The position numbers were made by a program, and so were the translations under genes. Positions 1-7,475 of a stretch of DNA of 16,254 nt are shown here, in pieces (within the stretch, counting starts at the first letter, position 1; each line of letters opens with the position of its first letter). Below the pieces are notes generated by a model. The model saw nothing but the letters and a program-made list of their open reading frames with translations. It was not told the origin of the DNA and made no database searches. Source of the stretch: an uncultured Bacillota bacterium (lineage in GTDB: Bacteria; Bacillota; Clostridia; Peptostreptococcales; Anaerovoracaceae); NCBI GenBank assembly GCA_946545145.1, contig CAMNNG010000016.1:1-16254 (forward strand), in the 5' to 3' direction.

Positions 1-1
1 C

Positions 2-91
2 GGCTTCGACGTAAAAATATCCCCGGATCTCAAAGAAATGGATCCAAGGATATTCACTGATGAGCCAATGGGGTATTCGCTTCCGGAATAG
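2..91 (+). CDS. Possible C-terminal end of a convergent gene (partial)
   Basis: A plus-strand frame is open from the window edge to a TAG at 89-91 and would encode about 29 residues ending in GYSLPE. Its composition (several D, E, P and aromatic residues) looks protein-like, and it would converge on the antiporter gene with 13 nt between the two stop codons. Against it, an open frame this short is expected by chance, and the minus-strand terminator hairpin at 13-54 lies wholly inside it. I do not recognise the peptide. Weakly supported. Confidence 0.25.
   Translation, partial: GFDVKISPDLKEMDPRIFTDEPMGYSLPE
13..54 (-). terminator. Rho-independent terminator after the antiporter gene
   Basis: On the minus strand the arms at 54-41 and 29-16 can form a continuous 14-bp stem containing two adjacent U-G wobble pairs, closed by an 11-nt loop (30-40). 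A short U-run (positions 17-13) follows at once. It begins about 50 nt past the antiporter stop codon and probably ends the kinase, CoA-transferase and antiporter transcript. The U-run is only about five residues, so efficiency is uncertain. Confidence 0.65.
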
Positions 92-104
92 AGGCCCCGC
101 CTGC

Positions 105-2255
105 TTACTCCATAAGCGATGTCTGAAGCAGGTACACCTCTTCACGCAGCAGCCTCGCTTCGTGTCCGGATATTCTGCCTTCAGCTCTCAGGCGTCTTAT
201 CTGATCAAGCTCGAGCTCCAGCCCGTTCGCATCTGCCTCATCGGCAAAGCGGCGGGCTTTATTGAACTGCTCGGTCGCTGTGTTTTTGATATCGTCTGGA
301 AGTTCGGTATCGATCGTGTGCTCGATCTCGCTGTCTTCATCCAGCTTGTTTTCCTGACCGTAGTTGATCCTTCCCCAAAGCGACTGCAGGGCCGCTTCGT
401 GCTCTTCGATAAGGACGTCGGCAACGTCTGTCTGCAGTTTTTCTTCGATGCTGCATGCGTCGGTGTCATCACACTGCGAGCGGACCGTCTTCAGATAATC
501 GAGAGCGGCGCGCTCGAGGTCTATCGCGAACAGGCATGTGTCGCGGTATATCTTGGCCGCCTGATCATCGTCGATCTCCTTGTTTTTGATCCTGAAGATC
601 CTGAACAGGAACCTCCCCTTCTTCGTTTCGAATCTGGAGCCGATGTTCTCTCCGCCGCCGAAATATCCGACGGACTGACGGATCCCGGGCAGCATCAGAT
701 AGTACGGCATCCTTGTCGCCAAAGGCTCTCCGTGAGCCTCCTTCTGTATCTCATCCGCCCTCTTCTGCTGGACATCGAGGACGTTTTCCGCCAGGTCCAG
801 CATGATGTCGGCGTGGGCATCTGTCGCAAAGCGCTGCCTCATCAGGCGCACACGGTATCTCATCAGCGTCAGCCTGAACGCAGGCGCGAAGTCTTCTTCA
901 GCATACTCGTCAAGGAGCTCTCTCATCTCCTTCACCACGCCTTCGAGGACCATGACCCTGGCCTTTTCGAGGCGCATCTGTTCACACTCGTCGACCTCCT
1001 TGCCAGCGATCCTCGGCAGGACGAAGTCCGCGAGAAGAAGCGTGCAGAGGATGACGCCGGATGTGACGAATATTATGAGGTCCCTCTGCGGGAAGATGCT
1101 GCCGTCATTCATGTAAACAGGCAGCGTCATTATTATCGAAAGCGTGACGGCGCCCTTCGGTCCGGCTATAGTCGTGACCAGAGCTTCCTTTATATTCTTC
1201 TTCGAATCAGCCGTGCCGCGAAGGCCCGTCTCCGGATGGAACCTGAAAAGCTCGGTGGCCGCAAGCCACACGAAGCGCATCAGAACTATCACGGCTGTGA
1301 CAGCCAGCATGGCGCCGATGACTCTTGAGGCGGGCGTTCCGCCCATCGCCTCTATATCCATGACCTTGGGAAGCTGCATCCCCAGCATGACGAAGAGGAC
1401 TCCGTTGATGATGAATATGATGACTTCCCAGAAGCTGTTAGATACTATGTCGTTTCTCGCCTTTTCCGTCGATACGAGGCGGCCCGAGTGATCCTGCATC
1501 ACGAGTCCTGCGGCTACTACCGCGAGGATGCCGCTGACGTGGACCTCCTCTGCCGCGAGGAAGAAGACGAAGGGCGTGAGGACTTCATATATTACGTGCA
1601 GAGTTGTGTTGACCAGGCCTCTTGCTCTGAGCCTGTCCATTCCCGCCTTCGCGAGAGCGCCCATGACGGCGCCCAGAGCTATGCCGCCGAAGAACAGCAC
1701 CGCGAACGATCCCAGAGCCTGAGCTGCCGAGAACTGTCCCGTAAGAGCGGCCGCGACAGCGAACTGGAAGGCGACGACGCCTGATGCATCGTTGATCAGA
1801 GCTTCGCCCGAAAGAAGTATCGACTGCCTCTCATTCAGATCGATCGAAGAGCCCATCGCCGCAACAGCAGCCGCATCCGTCGGTCCGAGTGCCGCAGCGC
1901 ACCCGAAGGCTGCAGCAAGAGCTATAGACGGTATGATAGCGTTCAGCACGAAGCCGGCCGCGACTACGCTCACGATGACGAGGGCTATCGCCATCGAAGC
2001 GACCGACCACTTGTTTTTCCAGAGCGTCAGTCTGTCCGTTTCCTTTGCTTCCCTGAACAGAAGAGGCGCTATGAAAAGCACCAGAAAAAGTTCGGAGTCC
2101 AGATGGACCTCCGCAAGATGCGGCAGCACAAGCGCCGCAGCAAAACCTACCGCTATCTGCAGCAGCGGCAGGCTCATTTTCGATATCACCTGATCGAGCA
2201 CGGATGATGCCGCGACGCAGGCGAGCAGTAACAAAACCAGTTCGAATAATTCCAT
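105..2255 (-). CDS. CPA1-family Na+/H+ antiporter (NhaP/YjcE type) with long cytoplasmic tail
   Basis: 716-residue membrane protein that should exchange Na+ (or K+) for H+ across the cytoplasmic membrane for pH and salt homeostasis. The first 415 or so residues are very hydrophobic, with about 11-13 likely membrane segments. They carry the family landmarks GPTDAAAV (124-131), SGEALINDASGVV (149-161, with the N155-D156 pair expected in the ion site), HVSGILAVVAAGL (239-251) and AGPKGAVTLSI (364-374). About 300 charged residues follow as a cytoplasmic tail, ending in a helical LRAEGRISGHEA-type segment common at the C-terminus of bacterial CPA1 proteins. The ATG at 2253-2255 directly precedes a hydrophobic helix. 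Its ribosome-binding site is poor: only purine-rich sequence is present and no clear GGAGG. The gene lies 39 nt after the CoA-transferase and is probably co-transcribed with it. The cation carried cannot be told from sequence. Confidence 0.93.
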   Translation of the reverse strand: MELFELVLLLLACVAASSVLDQVISKMSLPLLQIAVGFAAALVLPHLAEVHLDSELFLVLFIAPLLFREAKETDRLTLWKNKWSVASMAIALVIVSVVAAGFVLNAIIPSIALAAAFGCAAALGPTDAAAVAAMGSSIDLNERQSILLSGEALINDASGVVAFQFAVAAALTGQFSAAQALGSFAVLFFGGIALGAVMGALAKAGMDRLRARGLVNTTLHVIYEVLTPFVFFLAAEEVHVSGILAVVAAGLVMQDHSGRLVSTEKARNDIVSNSFWEVIIFIINGVLFVMLGMQLPKVMDIEAMGGTPASRVIGAMLAVTAVIVLMRFVWLAATELFRFHPETGLRGTADSKKNIKEALVTTIAGPKGAVTLSIIMTLPVYMNDGSIFPQRDLIIFVTSGVILCTLLLADFVLPRIAGKEVDECEQMRLEKARVMVLEGVVKEMRELLDEYAEEDFAPAFRLTLMRYRVRLMRQRFATDAHADIMLDLAENVLDVQQKRADEIQKEAHGEPLATRMPYYLMLPGIRQSVGYFGGGENIGSRFETKKGRFLFRIFRIKNKEIDDDQAAKIYRDTCLFAIDLERAALDYLKTVRSQCDDTDACSIEEKLQTDVADVLIEEHEAALQSLWGRINYGQENKLDEDSEIEHTIDTELPDDIKNTATEQFNKARRFADEADANGLELELDQIRRLRAEGRISGHEARLLREEVYLLQTSLME

Positions 2256-2294
2256 TGTGACTTTGCTTCTTTTTTAGTACTACAAACTTGATGA

Positions 2295-3650
2295 TCAGCG
2301 CTTGTTCGACCTGCGCCAGACGTGCTGCTCCTCGGCAGCCTTTATCAGATCCTCTCTGAACGCGGGATCCGCGACTGAGATCAGCATCTCCGCCCTCTCC
2401 CAGCTCGACTTTCCGAGGAGGTTGACGGCTCCATGCTCTGTGACGATGAACATCGTGTGCGTCCTCGGCGTCGTGACGATCTCGCCGTTGAAGTGCGGAA
2501 CGATGTTCGAATGGACAGTTCCGTCACGGCTGGTCCTGGTCGAATCGAGGCATATGAAGCCCCTTCCGCCCTTCGACCTGAGAGCGCCGAGAGCGTAGTC
2601 GACCTGGCCGCCGGACCCGCTGATCTGCCTGAGGCCAACGCTCTCCGAACTGACCTGACCGTATAAATCTACAGACAGGCATCCGTTGATCGAAATGAAA
2701 TCATCGAGCTGACCTATCACGTAGGGATCGTTCATGTATCCGACGGGGCGTACGCCAACTCCGGGGTTCCTGTCTATCCATCTATGAAACTCATGCGTTC
2801 CGGCAGAAGTCGCGTAAAGCCCGATCCCCTTATCTATATTCTTTTTCCTGTTCGTTATCTTTCCGGCCTTGTAAAGATCCATGTAGCCGTTCGTGCAGAA
2901 CTCAGTATGCATTCCGAGGTCCTTCACGTCCGAATCGGCGATTATGCTCGCCAGAGCGTCAGGCACTCCGCCTATTCCTATCTGGATCGCAGCGCCGTCT
3001 TTGATGTACGGCATGATGTATCCGGCGATCTTCTTGTCGTTTTCCGAAGCCGGCTTGCTCGCCAACTCGGGAAGCGCGTCGTGCTTTCCCTCTACGACCA
3101 TGTCCACCTCAGAGATGTGGACGGAGCACTTTCTCTCATCGCTTACCCACGGCAGATGTTCGTTCACCTCAACGACGACGAAGTCCGCATTCTCCGTAAA
3201 GGTCCTGCCGACCCCGCCAGCAAGGGACATGTTGAACCAGCCCTCCTCGTCCATCGGCGTGGCCGCGACGAACAGCACGTCCGTGTGGATGCATTCGCTG
3301 TAATATTTGTTGACGTCCCTGAACTGCATCGGCTGGTGAAAGCACAGACCGCGGTCAAAGAGCTTCCTTTCGTAAGCCGAAAAGTAAAAGCTCGAGTAAG
3401 CGAAATGCTCCCCCTCAGGGTCCGCTTCGACGCAGTAGCAATGGTCTATTATCCACAGCGCCCTGAGTTTGATGTCGAAGAGTTCCTCCGTCCTCTCAGA
3501 CAGCGCCTTGTCGCAGAGCTCGGCGTGGATCGAACCGTGGCCGAGATCGACCCAGTCTCCGCTTTTGACTACGGCCGCCGCCTGCTCAGGCGTCCTCATC
3601 TTCGCCGCGTATTCTTTTTTCACATCTATATTCGTATCGAGTCTTGCCAT
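2295..3650 (-). CDS. Acetyl-CoA hydrolase/transferase-family CoA-transferase (butyryl-CoA:acetate or 4-hydroxybutyrate CoA-transferase-like)
   Basis: 451-residue cytosolic enzyme of the family that includes Cat1, AbfT and butyryl-CoA:acetate CoA-transferases. These move CoA between a short-chain acyl-CoA and a carboxylate through a glutamyl-CoA intermediate. Visible landmarks are GIGGVPDAL (225-233), GMHTE (246-250) with E250 as the likely catalytic glutamate, SGSGGQVDY (344-352), and a C-terminal VTEHGAVNLLGKSSWERAEM segment typical of the family. Full length matches the usual 430-460 residues. I chose the ATG at 3650 because AGAGGA sits 6 nt upstream (3657-3662); a GTG 48 nt further upstream has no ribosome-binding site and adds an unrelated arginine/serine-rich stretch. 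It lies 65 nt after the hybrid kinase and 39 nt before the antiporter. In a fermentative Clostridium-like organism butyrate or acetate exchange is the likely role, but the acyl substrate is not resolved. Confidence 0.92.
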   Translation of the reverse strand: MARLDTNIDVKKEYAAKMRTPEQAAAVVKSGDWVDLGHGSIHAELCDKALSERTEELFDIKLRALWIIDHCYCVEADPEGEHFAYSSFYFSAYERKLFDRGLCFHQPMQFRDVNKYYSECIHTDVLFVAATPMDEEGWFNMSLAGGVGRTFTENADFVVVEVNEHLPWVSDERKCSVHISEVDMVVEGKHDALPELASKPASENDKKIAGYIMPYIKDGAAIQIGIGGVPDALASIIADSDVKDLGMHTEFCTNGYMDLYKAGKITNRKKNIDKGIGLYATSAGTHEFHRWIDRNPGVGVRPVGYMNDPYVIGQLDDFISINGCLSVDLYGQVSSESVGLRQISGSGGQVDYALGALRSKGGRGFICLDSTRTSRDGTVHSNIVPHFNGEIVTTPRTHTMFIVTEHGAVNLLGKSSWERAEMLISVADPAFREDLIKAAEEQHVWRRSNKR

Positions 3651-3656
3651 ATCTGA

Positions 3657-3662
3657 TCCTCT
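3657..3662 (-). promoter_or_regulatory. Ribosome-binding site fixing the CoA-transferase start
   Basis: AGAGGA on the minus strand, 6 nt before the ATG at 3648-3650. It decides in favour of this start over the upstream GTG at 3696-3698, which has no such element. Confidence 0.75.
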
Positions 3663-3670
3663 ATCTATCT

Positions 3671-3712
3671 GCCGCCGGCTGCAGGCGCTTTCGCGCACCT
3701 GATCCGGGCGGC
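3671..3712 (-). other. Structured intergenic element between kinase and CoA-transferase
   Basis: Most of the 65-nt gap can fold. An inner 20-nt hairpin at 3682-3701 has 7-bp arms (CAGGTGC/GCGCCTG, one G-U pair) and a GCGAAA loop, and an outer GCCGCC/GGCGGC pairing (3707-3712 with 3671-3676) encloses it. No U-run follows, so it is not a standard terminator. It could be an RNA-stability or processing element that sets expression of the CoA-transferase apart from the kinase. Function not shown. Confidence 0.4.
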
Positions 3713-3715
3713 GCT

Positions 3716-6700
3716 TCAGCCATTCTCTCTCGCGCCGATCAGTTCTTCAAGAGTCGTGAACAGATCTTCCGGCTCCACCGGCTTGCTGAGGTGGGCATTC
3801 AGTCCCGCCTGCAGGCTCTGCTGGACGTCCTCATCGAAAGCGTTCGCCGTCAGAGCGATGATAGGAACTTCGGCTGCATCGCCGCGTCCAAGAGCCCTTA
3901 TCTTCGTCGTCGCTTCGAGACCGTCCATCTCCGGCATCCGTATATCCATCAGCACCGCGTCATAATATCCTTCCTCCGAGGAAGCAAACTTATCGACCGC
4001 GATACGTCCGTTCTCAGCATGGTCGACAGTGATGCCGCGCATCTTCATGACTTCCTTCATGATCTCCGCGTTGACCGCCATATCTTCCGCGAGGAGTATA
4101 TGTTTTCCCTCAAGATCGGCCCGCGGCGCATCATCATCGCTCGCGCCTCTCCGCTTGACCGCTCTTCCGAATTCGTCCATCACTGCCCCTGCGAAGAGCG
4201 GCTTGGCAAGGAAGCTGTCGACTCCGGCGCTGATCGCTTCTTCGATCACATCGTCCCAGTTGTAAGCCGTCAGTATTATTATCGCCGATTCTCCGCCGAT
4301 GATCTGCCTGATCTGCCTTGACGTTTCCACGCCGTCCATCTCAGGCATCTTCCAGTCGACCAGGATGAGGTTGTACGGATCTCTTCTGGCATGCTGCACC
4401 TTCACCTTCTCGACCGCCTCGGCGCCCGTCATCACAGACTCGGCGGCTATGCCGGCATTCTTCAGGACGAGCTCCGCATGCTCACATGCAACAGGATCGT
4501 CATCCACTATGAGGACCGAGAGATCCTCCGGACGGATATCCTTCTCCACAGCGCCGGCAGAGTCTCCCTCCGCATCGGCCAGAGTGACCTGCACTGTGAA
4601 CGTCGTTCCCGCGCCCTTTTCGCTCTCTACTTCGAGAGTTCCGTTCATCATCTCGACTATGTTCTTCGTGATCGCCATGCCAAGACCCGTACTGCCGAAC
4701 TTGTTCGTCTTCGAAGAGTCTTCCTGGCTGAACATCTCGAACATCTTCGGGATGAACTCCTTGTCCATTCCTATGCCGGTATCGCTGATCCTGAACTGCA
4801 GGGTAGTTTTTCCGTCGAATGCGGCGGTCTGCTCCACATCGACCGTCACACTCCCGCCTTCGGGCGTGAACTTGACCGCATTGCTGAGGATGTTGAGGAT
4901 GATCTGCTTGAGCTTCATATCATCGCCGATATATCTGTCTCTCACCTCGCCGTTGATATTGCATGTATAATCCAGTCCCTTTTCCTGACACTGCGTCGAG
5001 ACCATCGTATTGATCTGCTCGAGCAGTTTCGGGAACGAGAATTCTTCATTCCTGATCACCATGTTGCCCGACTCGATCCTGGATACATCGAGGATATCGT
5101 TGATGAGACCGAGAAGATGACGCGCAGAGCCTCCTATCTTCTCAAGATTCTCTCTCGTCCTGTCCGAGATATCCGGATCGTTCAGCGCTATGCTGTCAAG
5201 ACCGATGATCGCGTTCATCGGCGTCCTTATCTCATGGCTCATGTTGGAGAGGAAAGCAGTCTTGGCTTTGCTCGCTTCCTCGGCGACCATCAGAGCCTCT
5301 CCGAGCGCTCTGGACTGATCCATCTGCTCTCTCATTTCCTGATCTATATCCGCGAATGCGGCGCCGACCACGTGGATCCTGCCTTCATCGCTGTCTTCTT
5401 TTCTTACACCGGCAAATCTCAGCATCTCGTAAGATTCTATGCCGTCCCTGATCACTACGTATCTGTATGTGATGACCTTGTTTTTTTCAAGACCCTTCCT
5501 GATGTTCTCCGGATCGAGGAAGCGGTAGAATCCTTCTCTGTACTCTTCCGCAACGAATCTGTCGACATATTCAGTGAACGTCTCAAGATACGGGAACACG
5601 TCGCCTTCCTTCGTCAGGCTCTCGACCTCCTCGGTCGACCTGTAGCATACGCTCTCATTCTCGTCAAGATCGACATAGAACACGCTCCTGTAGTCCGCAG
5701 CCATCGCAGTGATCATCCTGTCGAGGCGGGCACGCTGGCGCTCCTTGTCCAGAAGTTCGTCCTGCAGAGCGAGCCTCTGCTCCATCTCTTCCTGGCGGGC
5801 AGCGGCCTCCGCGCTGCTCCTCGCCTGTCTGATCAGGTAAATAAAACCGAGCAAAAGAGCCAGTATGATGAGCAGCATCTGGATCAGGCTCCTCATCGTA
5901 AGGCCTCTTGAAATATCGCTGATCTGATCGCTGATGACGCTCTCACGGATCAGGTATGTCAGCATCCAGTCCGTACCTTCGACAGGCACGAAGTCGAGGG
6001 TCTCCCTGATGCCGCCGTAGTCGAACGAGACGACGCCGGCCTTGCCGCTTATGAAATCCTTTTCGAAATCCTCGTATGTCGCTTTTCCGTCATAGTCCGC
6101 GATCTTCATCGCGTCAAGAAGGTTGTCTTCGCTCGCCAGACCTCCGAGTACCATGTTAGTCAGAGCGACGCCGTCCTTCGTATATATATTGCAGAACGTC
6201 TTGTCGTTCGAGTCCGACTGAAGCGAGAGCCCTTCGAAGAGCTTTTGCATATCCTTTTCTATGAAGCATACTTTGAGTTCTTTGCCCCCGACAGCGATCC
6301 CTTTGACAGGCATGGCTATTATGACCTTCTTGTCGTCGCCTTTGAGGCCTGTCTCGGATATCTCAGGTCCGCTGATCGTCTTGTAGTCGAAAGAATAGTT
6401 CTGAAGATCATCCTGGTTGCCCGAAGATGTGTAGATCATTCCGTCTGAGTCTACAAAAGCGAATTTGTCCAGCTCGAACAGCTTTTTCATCCTGGACTGG
6501 AACGCCTGCAGATGAGTCTGATCGCTCCTGTCCTCATCCGTCATCAGTTCAAGCGCGCTGTTCATGTCTTTGATCGTGTCCTGAAGATTTGAAGCGACTA
6601 CCTGCTCGCGCCTTCCCGTCAGTTCGTCCATGTACAGCCTGCTGACTTCGCTTACCGCGTTGTTGGTCGCCTGCCTGGCGCTGTACGCCATCCAAACCGT

Positions 6701-6784
6701 TCCGAGGATCATGACGGCGGCTACGATCACCGCTATCAGGAGCGCCACCGGAGTTACTATATTTTTCTTCCCTTTGCTTTCCAT
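3716..6784 (-). CDS. Membrane-bound hybrid histidine kinase with Cache-like sensor, PAS-like region and two receivers
   Basis: 1022-residue sensor kinase. Order: membrane helix at about 11-34; extracellular region 35-298 resembling a double-Cache ligand-binding fold; second helix about 300-318; coiled-coil-like linker 321-360; PAS-like region about 360-485; HisKA dimerisation domain with FLSNMSHEIRTPMNAI, phospho-acceptor H517; ATPase domain with N635, DTGIG (668-672) and GSTGLGMA (697-704); receiver 1 (about 756-876; D810, T839, K861); receiver 2 (about 895-1018; acidic pair E900/D901, D947, T979, K1001). Both receivers keep their key residues. There is no histidine phosphotransfer domain and no DNA-binding output, so phosphate must pass to a separate protein or the receivers regulate the kinase itself. 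No response regulator gene is nearby. ATG at 6784 with a weak GCAGG about 10 nt upstream. It is the first gene after the fatty-acid operon terminator. The signal is unknown. Confidence 0.95.
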   Translation of the reverse strand: MESKGKKNIVTPVALLIAVIVAAVMILGTVWMAYSARQATNNAVSEVSRLYMDELTGRREQVVASNLQDTIKDMNSALELMTDEDRSDQTHLQAFQSRMKKLFELDKFAFVDSDGMIYTSSGNQDDLQNYSFDYKTISGPEISETGLKGDDKKVIIAMPVKGIAVGGKELKVCFIEKDMQKLFEGLSLQSDSNDKTFCNIYTKDGVALTNMVLGGLASEDNLLDAMKIADYDGKATYEDFEKDFISGKAGVVSFDYGGIRETLDFVPVEGTDWMLTYLIRESVISDQISDISRGLTMRSLIQMLLIILALLLGFIYLIRQARSSAEAAARQEEMEQRLALQDELLDKERQRARLDRMITAMAADYRSVFYVDLDENESVCYRSTEEVESLTKEGDVFPYLETFTEYVDRFVAEEYREGFYRFLDPENIRKGLEKNKVITYRYVVIRDGIESYEMLRFAGVRKEDSDEGRIHVVGAAFADIDQEMREQMDQSRALGEALMVAEEASKAKTAFLSNMSHEIRTPMNAIIGLDSIALNDPDISDRTRENLEKIGGSARHLLGLINDILDVSRIESGNMVIRNEEFSFPKLLEQINTMVSTQCQEKGLDYTCNINGEVRDRYIGDDMKLKQIILNILSNAVKFTPEGGSVTVDVEQTAAFDGKTTLQFRISDTGIGMDKEFIPKMFEMFSQEDSSKTNKFGSTGLGMAITKNIVEMMNGTLEVESEKGAGTTFTVQVTLADAEGDSAGAVEKDIRPEDLSVLIVDDDPVACEHAELVLKNAGIAAESVMTGAEAVEKVKVQHARRDPYNLILVDWKMPEMDGVETSRQIRQIIGGESAIIILTAYNWDDVIEEAISAGVDSFLAKPLFAGAVMDEFGRAVKRRGASDDDAPRADLEGKHILLAEDMAVNAEIMKEVMKMRGITVDHAENGRIAVDKFASSEEGYYDAVLMDIRMPEMDGLEATTKIRALGRGDAAEVPIIALTANAFDEDVQQSLQAGLNAHLSKPVEPEDLFTTLEELIGARENG

Positions 6785-6802
6785 CTTGAAAAAACCTGCC
6801 CT

Positions 6803-6821
6803 ACAGTTATCTCACAGTTAT
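6803..6821. repeat. Direct repeat ACAGTTAT x2, 11-nt period, in the kinase promoter region
   Basis: ACAGTTAT occurs at 6803-6810 and again at 6814-6821, separated by CTC. The period is close to one DNA helical turn, so both copies face the same side. The upper copy overlaps the candidate -10 box of the kinase gene and the lower lies around or just after the likely start of transcription, a position suited to a repressor site. No regulator is identified. Confidence 0.45.
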
Positions 6822-6844
6822 ATTGTTCATTTCTATTCTGTCCT
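6817..6844 (-). promoter_or_regulatory. Candidate promoter of the hybrid kinase gene
   Basis: On the minus strand TATAAC (6822-6817) matches the -10 consensus at five of six bases. AGGACA (6844-6839) matches the -35 at four of six, with a 16-nt spacer. It lies downstream of the fatty-acid operon terminator and about 33 nt before the kinase ATG, as expected for a separate transcription unit. The -35 is weak, so an activator may be needed or the call may be wrong. Confidence 0.4.
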
Positions 6845-6867
6845 GCCTCTTTGCGTTTTCGAGAAAC

Positions 6868-6904
6868 AAAAAAGTCAGGAAAAGACACGTGGTCTTCCTG
6901 ACTT
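6868..6904 (-). terminator. Rho-independent terminator of the fatty-acid synthesis operon
   Basis: On the minus strand AAGTCAGGAAGAC (6904-6892) pairs with GTCTTTTCCTGACTT (6886-6872) to make a 13-bp stem with a two-base bulge and a 5-nt loop. Six U residues follow (6873-6868). It begins 42 nt after the stop codon of the MarR-family gene and separates the lipid operon from the kinase unit. Confidence 0.9.
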
Positions 6905-6946
6905 ATATTGTACCAATATTCTCACATGATACCAACAAAAAATCTT

Positions 6947-7420
6947 CTACTCCGGATCGTATGTGTTCGAGTTCAGCGAATGCATCTCCGGCATCAGCTC
7001 CGATGCTATGATGTGCAGCATCGAATCGAACTTTTCGATCTCCTCTTCAGAGAATCTCTCTCTTATCCTGTCCGCGACAGTGTTGATGTAGCGCATGGCC
7101 GAACCGTAGTTCTGCCTGTATTTCGGTGTCGCCTTGAGATGGTACTCCCTTTTGTCGCGCTCCGACTGCGCCTTGGTCACGTAACCTTTTCCGATGAGCC
7201 TGTTGATCCTGTAAGCAGCGTTCGGACCCGACAGTTTCGCATAGGAAGCGAACTCGTTGATCGTCGGGTGGCGAAGAGCTGTGATCAGCTCAAGATAGAC
7301 TACTTCCTGGACGGACAGCGCCTCATCTTCGTTATTCATATCTCTGAGTATCTGCCCGTACAGGTGGAGCTTGAACTTGTTGTAGATCCGGGCAATATTT
7401 TTATCCAACATTTCTGACAT
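6947..7420 (-). CDS. MarR-family transcriptional regulator, FabT-like
   Basis: 157-residue small helical protein with a winged helix-turn-helix: recognition region about TINEFASYAKLSGPNAAYRI followed by a wing with SERDKREYHL. MarR proteins bind palindromic operators as dimers, and FabT, a MarR member in streptococci, represses fatty-acid genes with acyl-ACP as corepressor. As the last gene of the acc-fab operon, this protein most likely controls the same operon. That role is inferred from position. Three in-frame ATGs lie at 7429, 7420 and 7411. I chose 7420 because GGGAG (7430-7434) is 9 nt upstream of it, whereas it directly abuts the first ATG. A promoter inside the end of fabZ (7447-7475) should give extra transcription. 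It is followed by the operon terminator. I did not see a convincing FabT-type operator in this window. Confidence 0.9.
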   Translation of the reverse strand: MSEMLDKNIARIYNKFKLHLYGQILRDMNNEDEALSVQEVVYLELITALRHPTINEFASYAKLSGPNAAYRINRLIGKGYVTKAQSERDKREYHLKATPKYRQNYGSAMRYINTVADRIRERFSEEEIEKFDSMLHIIASELMPEMHSLNSNTYDPE

Positions 7421-7429
7421 TTCAGACAT

Positions 7430-7434
7430 CTCCC
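7430..7434 (-). promoter_or_regulatory. Ribosome-binding site of the MarR-family gene
   Basis: GGGAG on the minus strand directly abuts the first ATG (7427-7429) but is 9 nt from the second (7418-7420), which favours the second as the start. Confidence 0.6.
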
Positions 7435-7446
7435 TACCAAGTCGCC

Positions 7447-7475
7447 ATTATATCAGACAGTGCCCTTTATTACAA
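7447..7475 (-). promoter_or_regulatory. Internal promoter for the MarR-family regulator
   Basis: On the minus strand TTGTAA (7475-7470), a 17-nt spacer and a perfect TATAAT (7452-7447), preceded by the extended -10 dinucleotide TG, give a strong sigma-70/sigma-A type promoter. The spacer and -35 lie in the last codons of fabZ, and the TG belongs to its stop codon. Transcription would start near 7440, about 20 nt before the regulator's chosen ATG. Confidence 0.7.

Noticed and set aside
100..132. Inverted repeat CCTGCTT/AAGCAGG spanning the antiporter stop codon
   Set aside because: 7-bp arms with a 19-nt loop and no U-run; the stronger hairpin at 13-54 explains termination.
2275..2282. Palindrome TAGTACTA before the antiporter, next to an A/T run
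   Set aside because: Only 8 nt with no extension and no loop; too short for a terminator, and the T-run lies on the wrong side for minus-strand transcription.
3651..3698. Upstream GTG start for the CoA-transferase, adding 16 residues
   Set aside because: No ribosome-binding site precedes it and the added residues are unlike the family; the ATG at 3650 has AGAGGA 6 nt upstream.
60..5911. Plus-strand open frames opposite the antiporter (60-1328), CoA-transferase (2784-3656) and kinase (4391-5911)
   Set aside because: Shadows of well-supported minus-strand genes; no membrane or domain pattern of their own.
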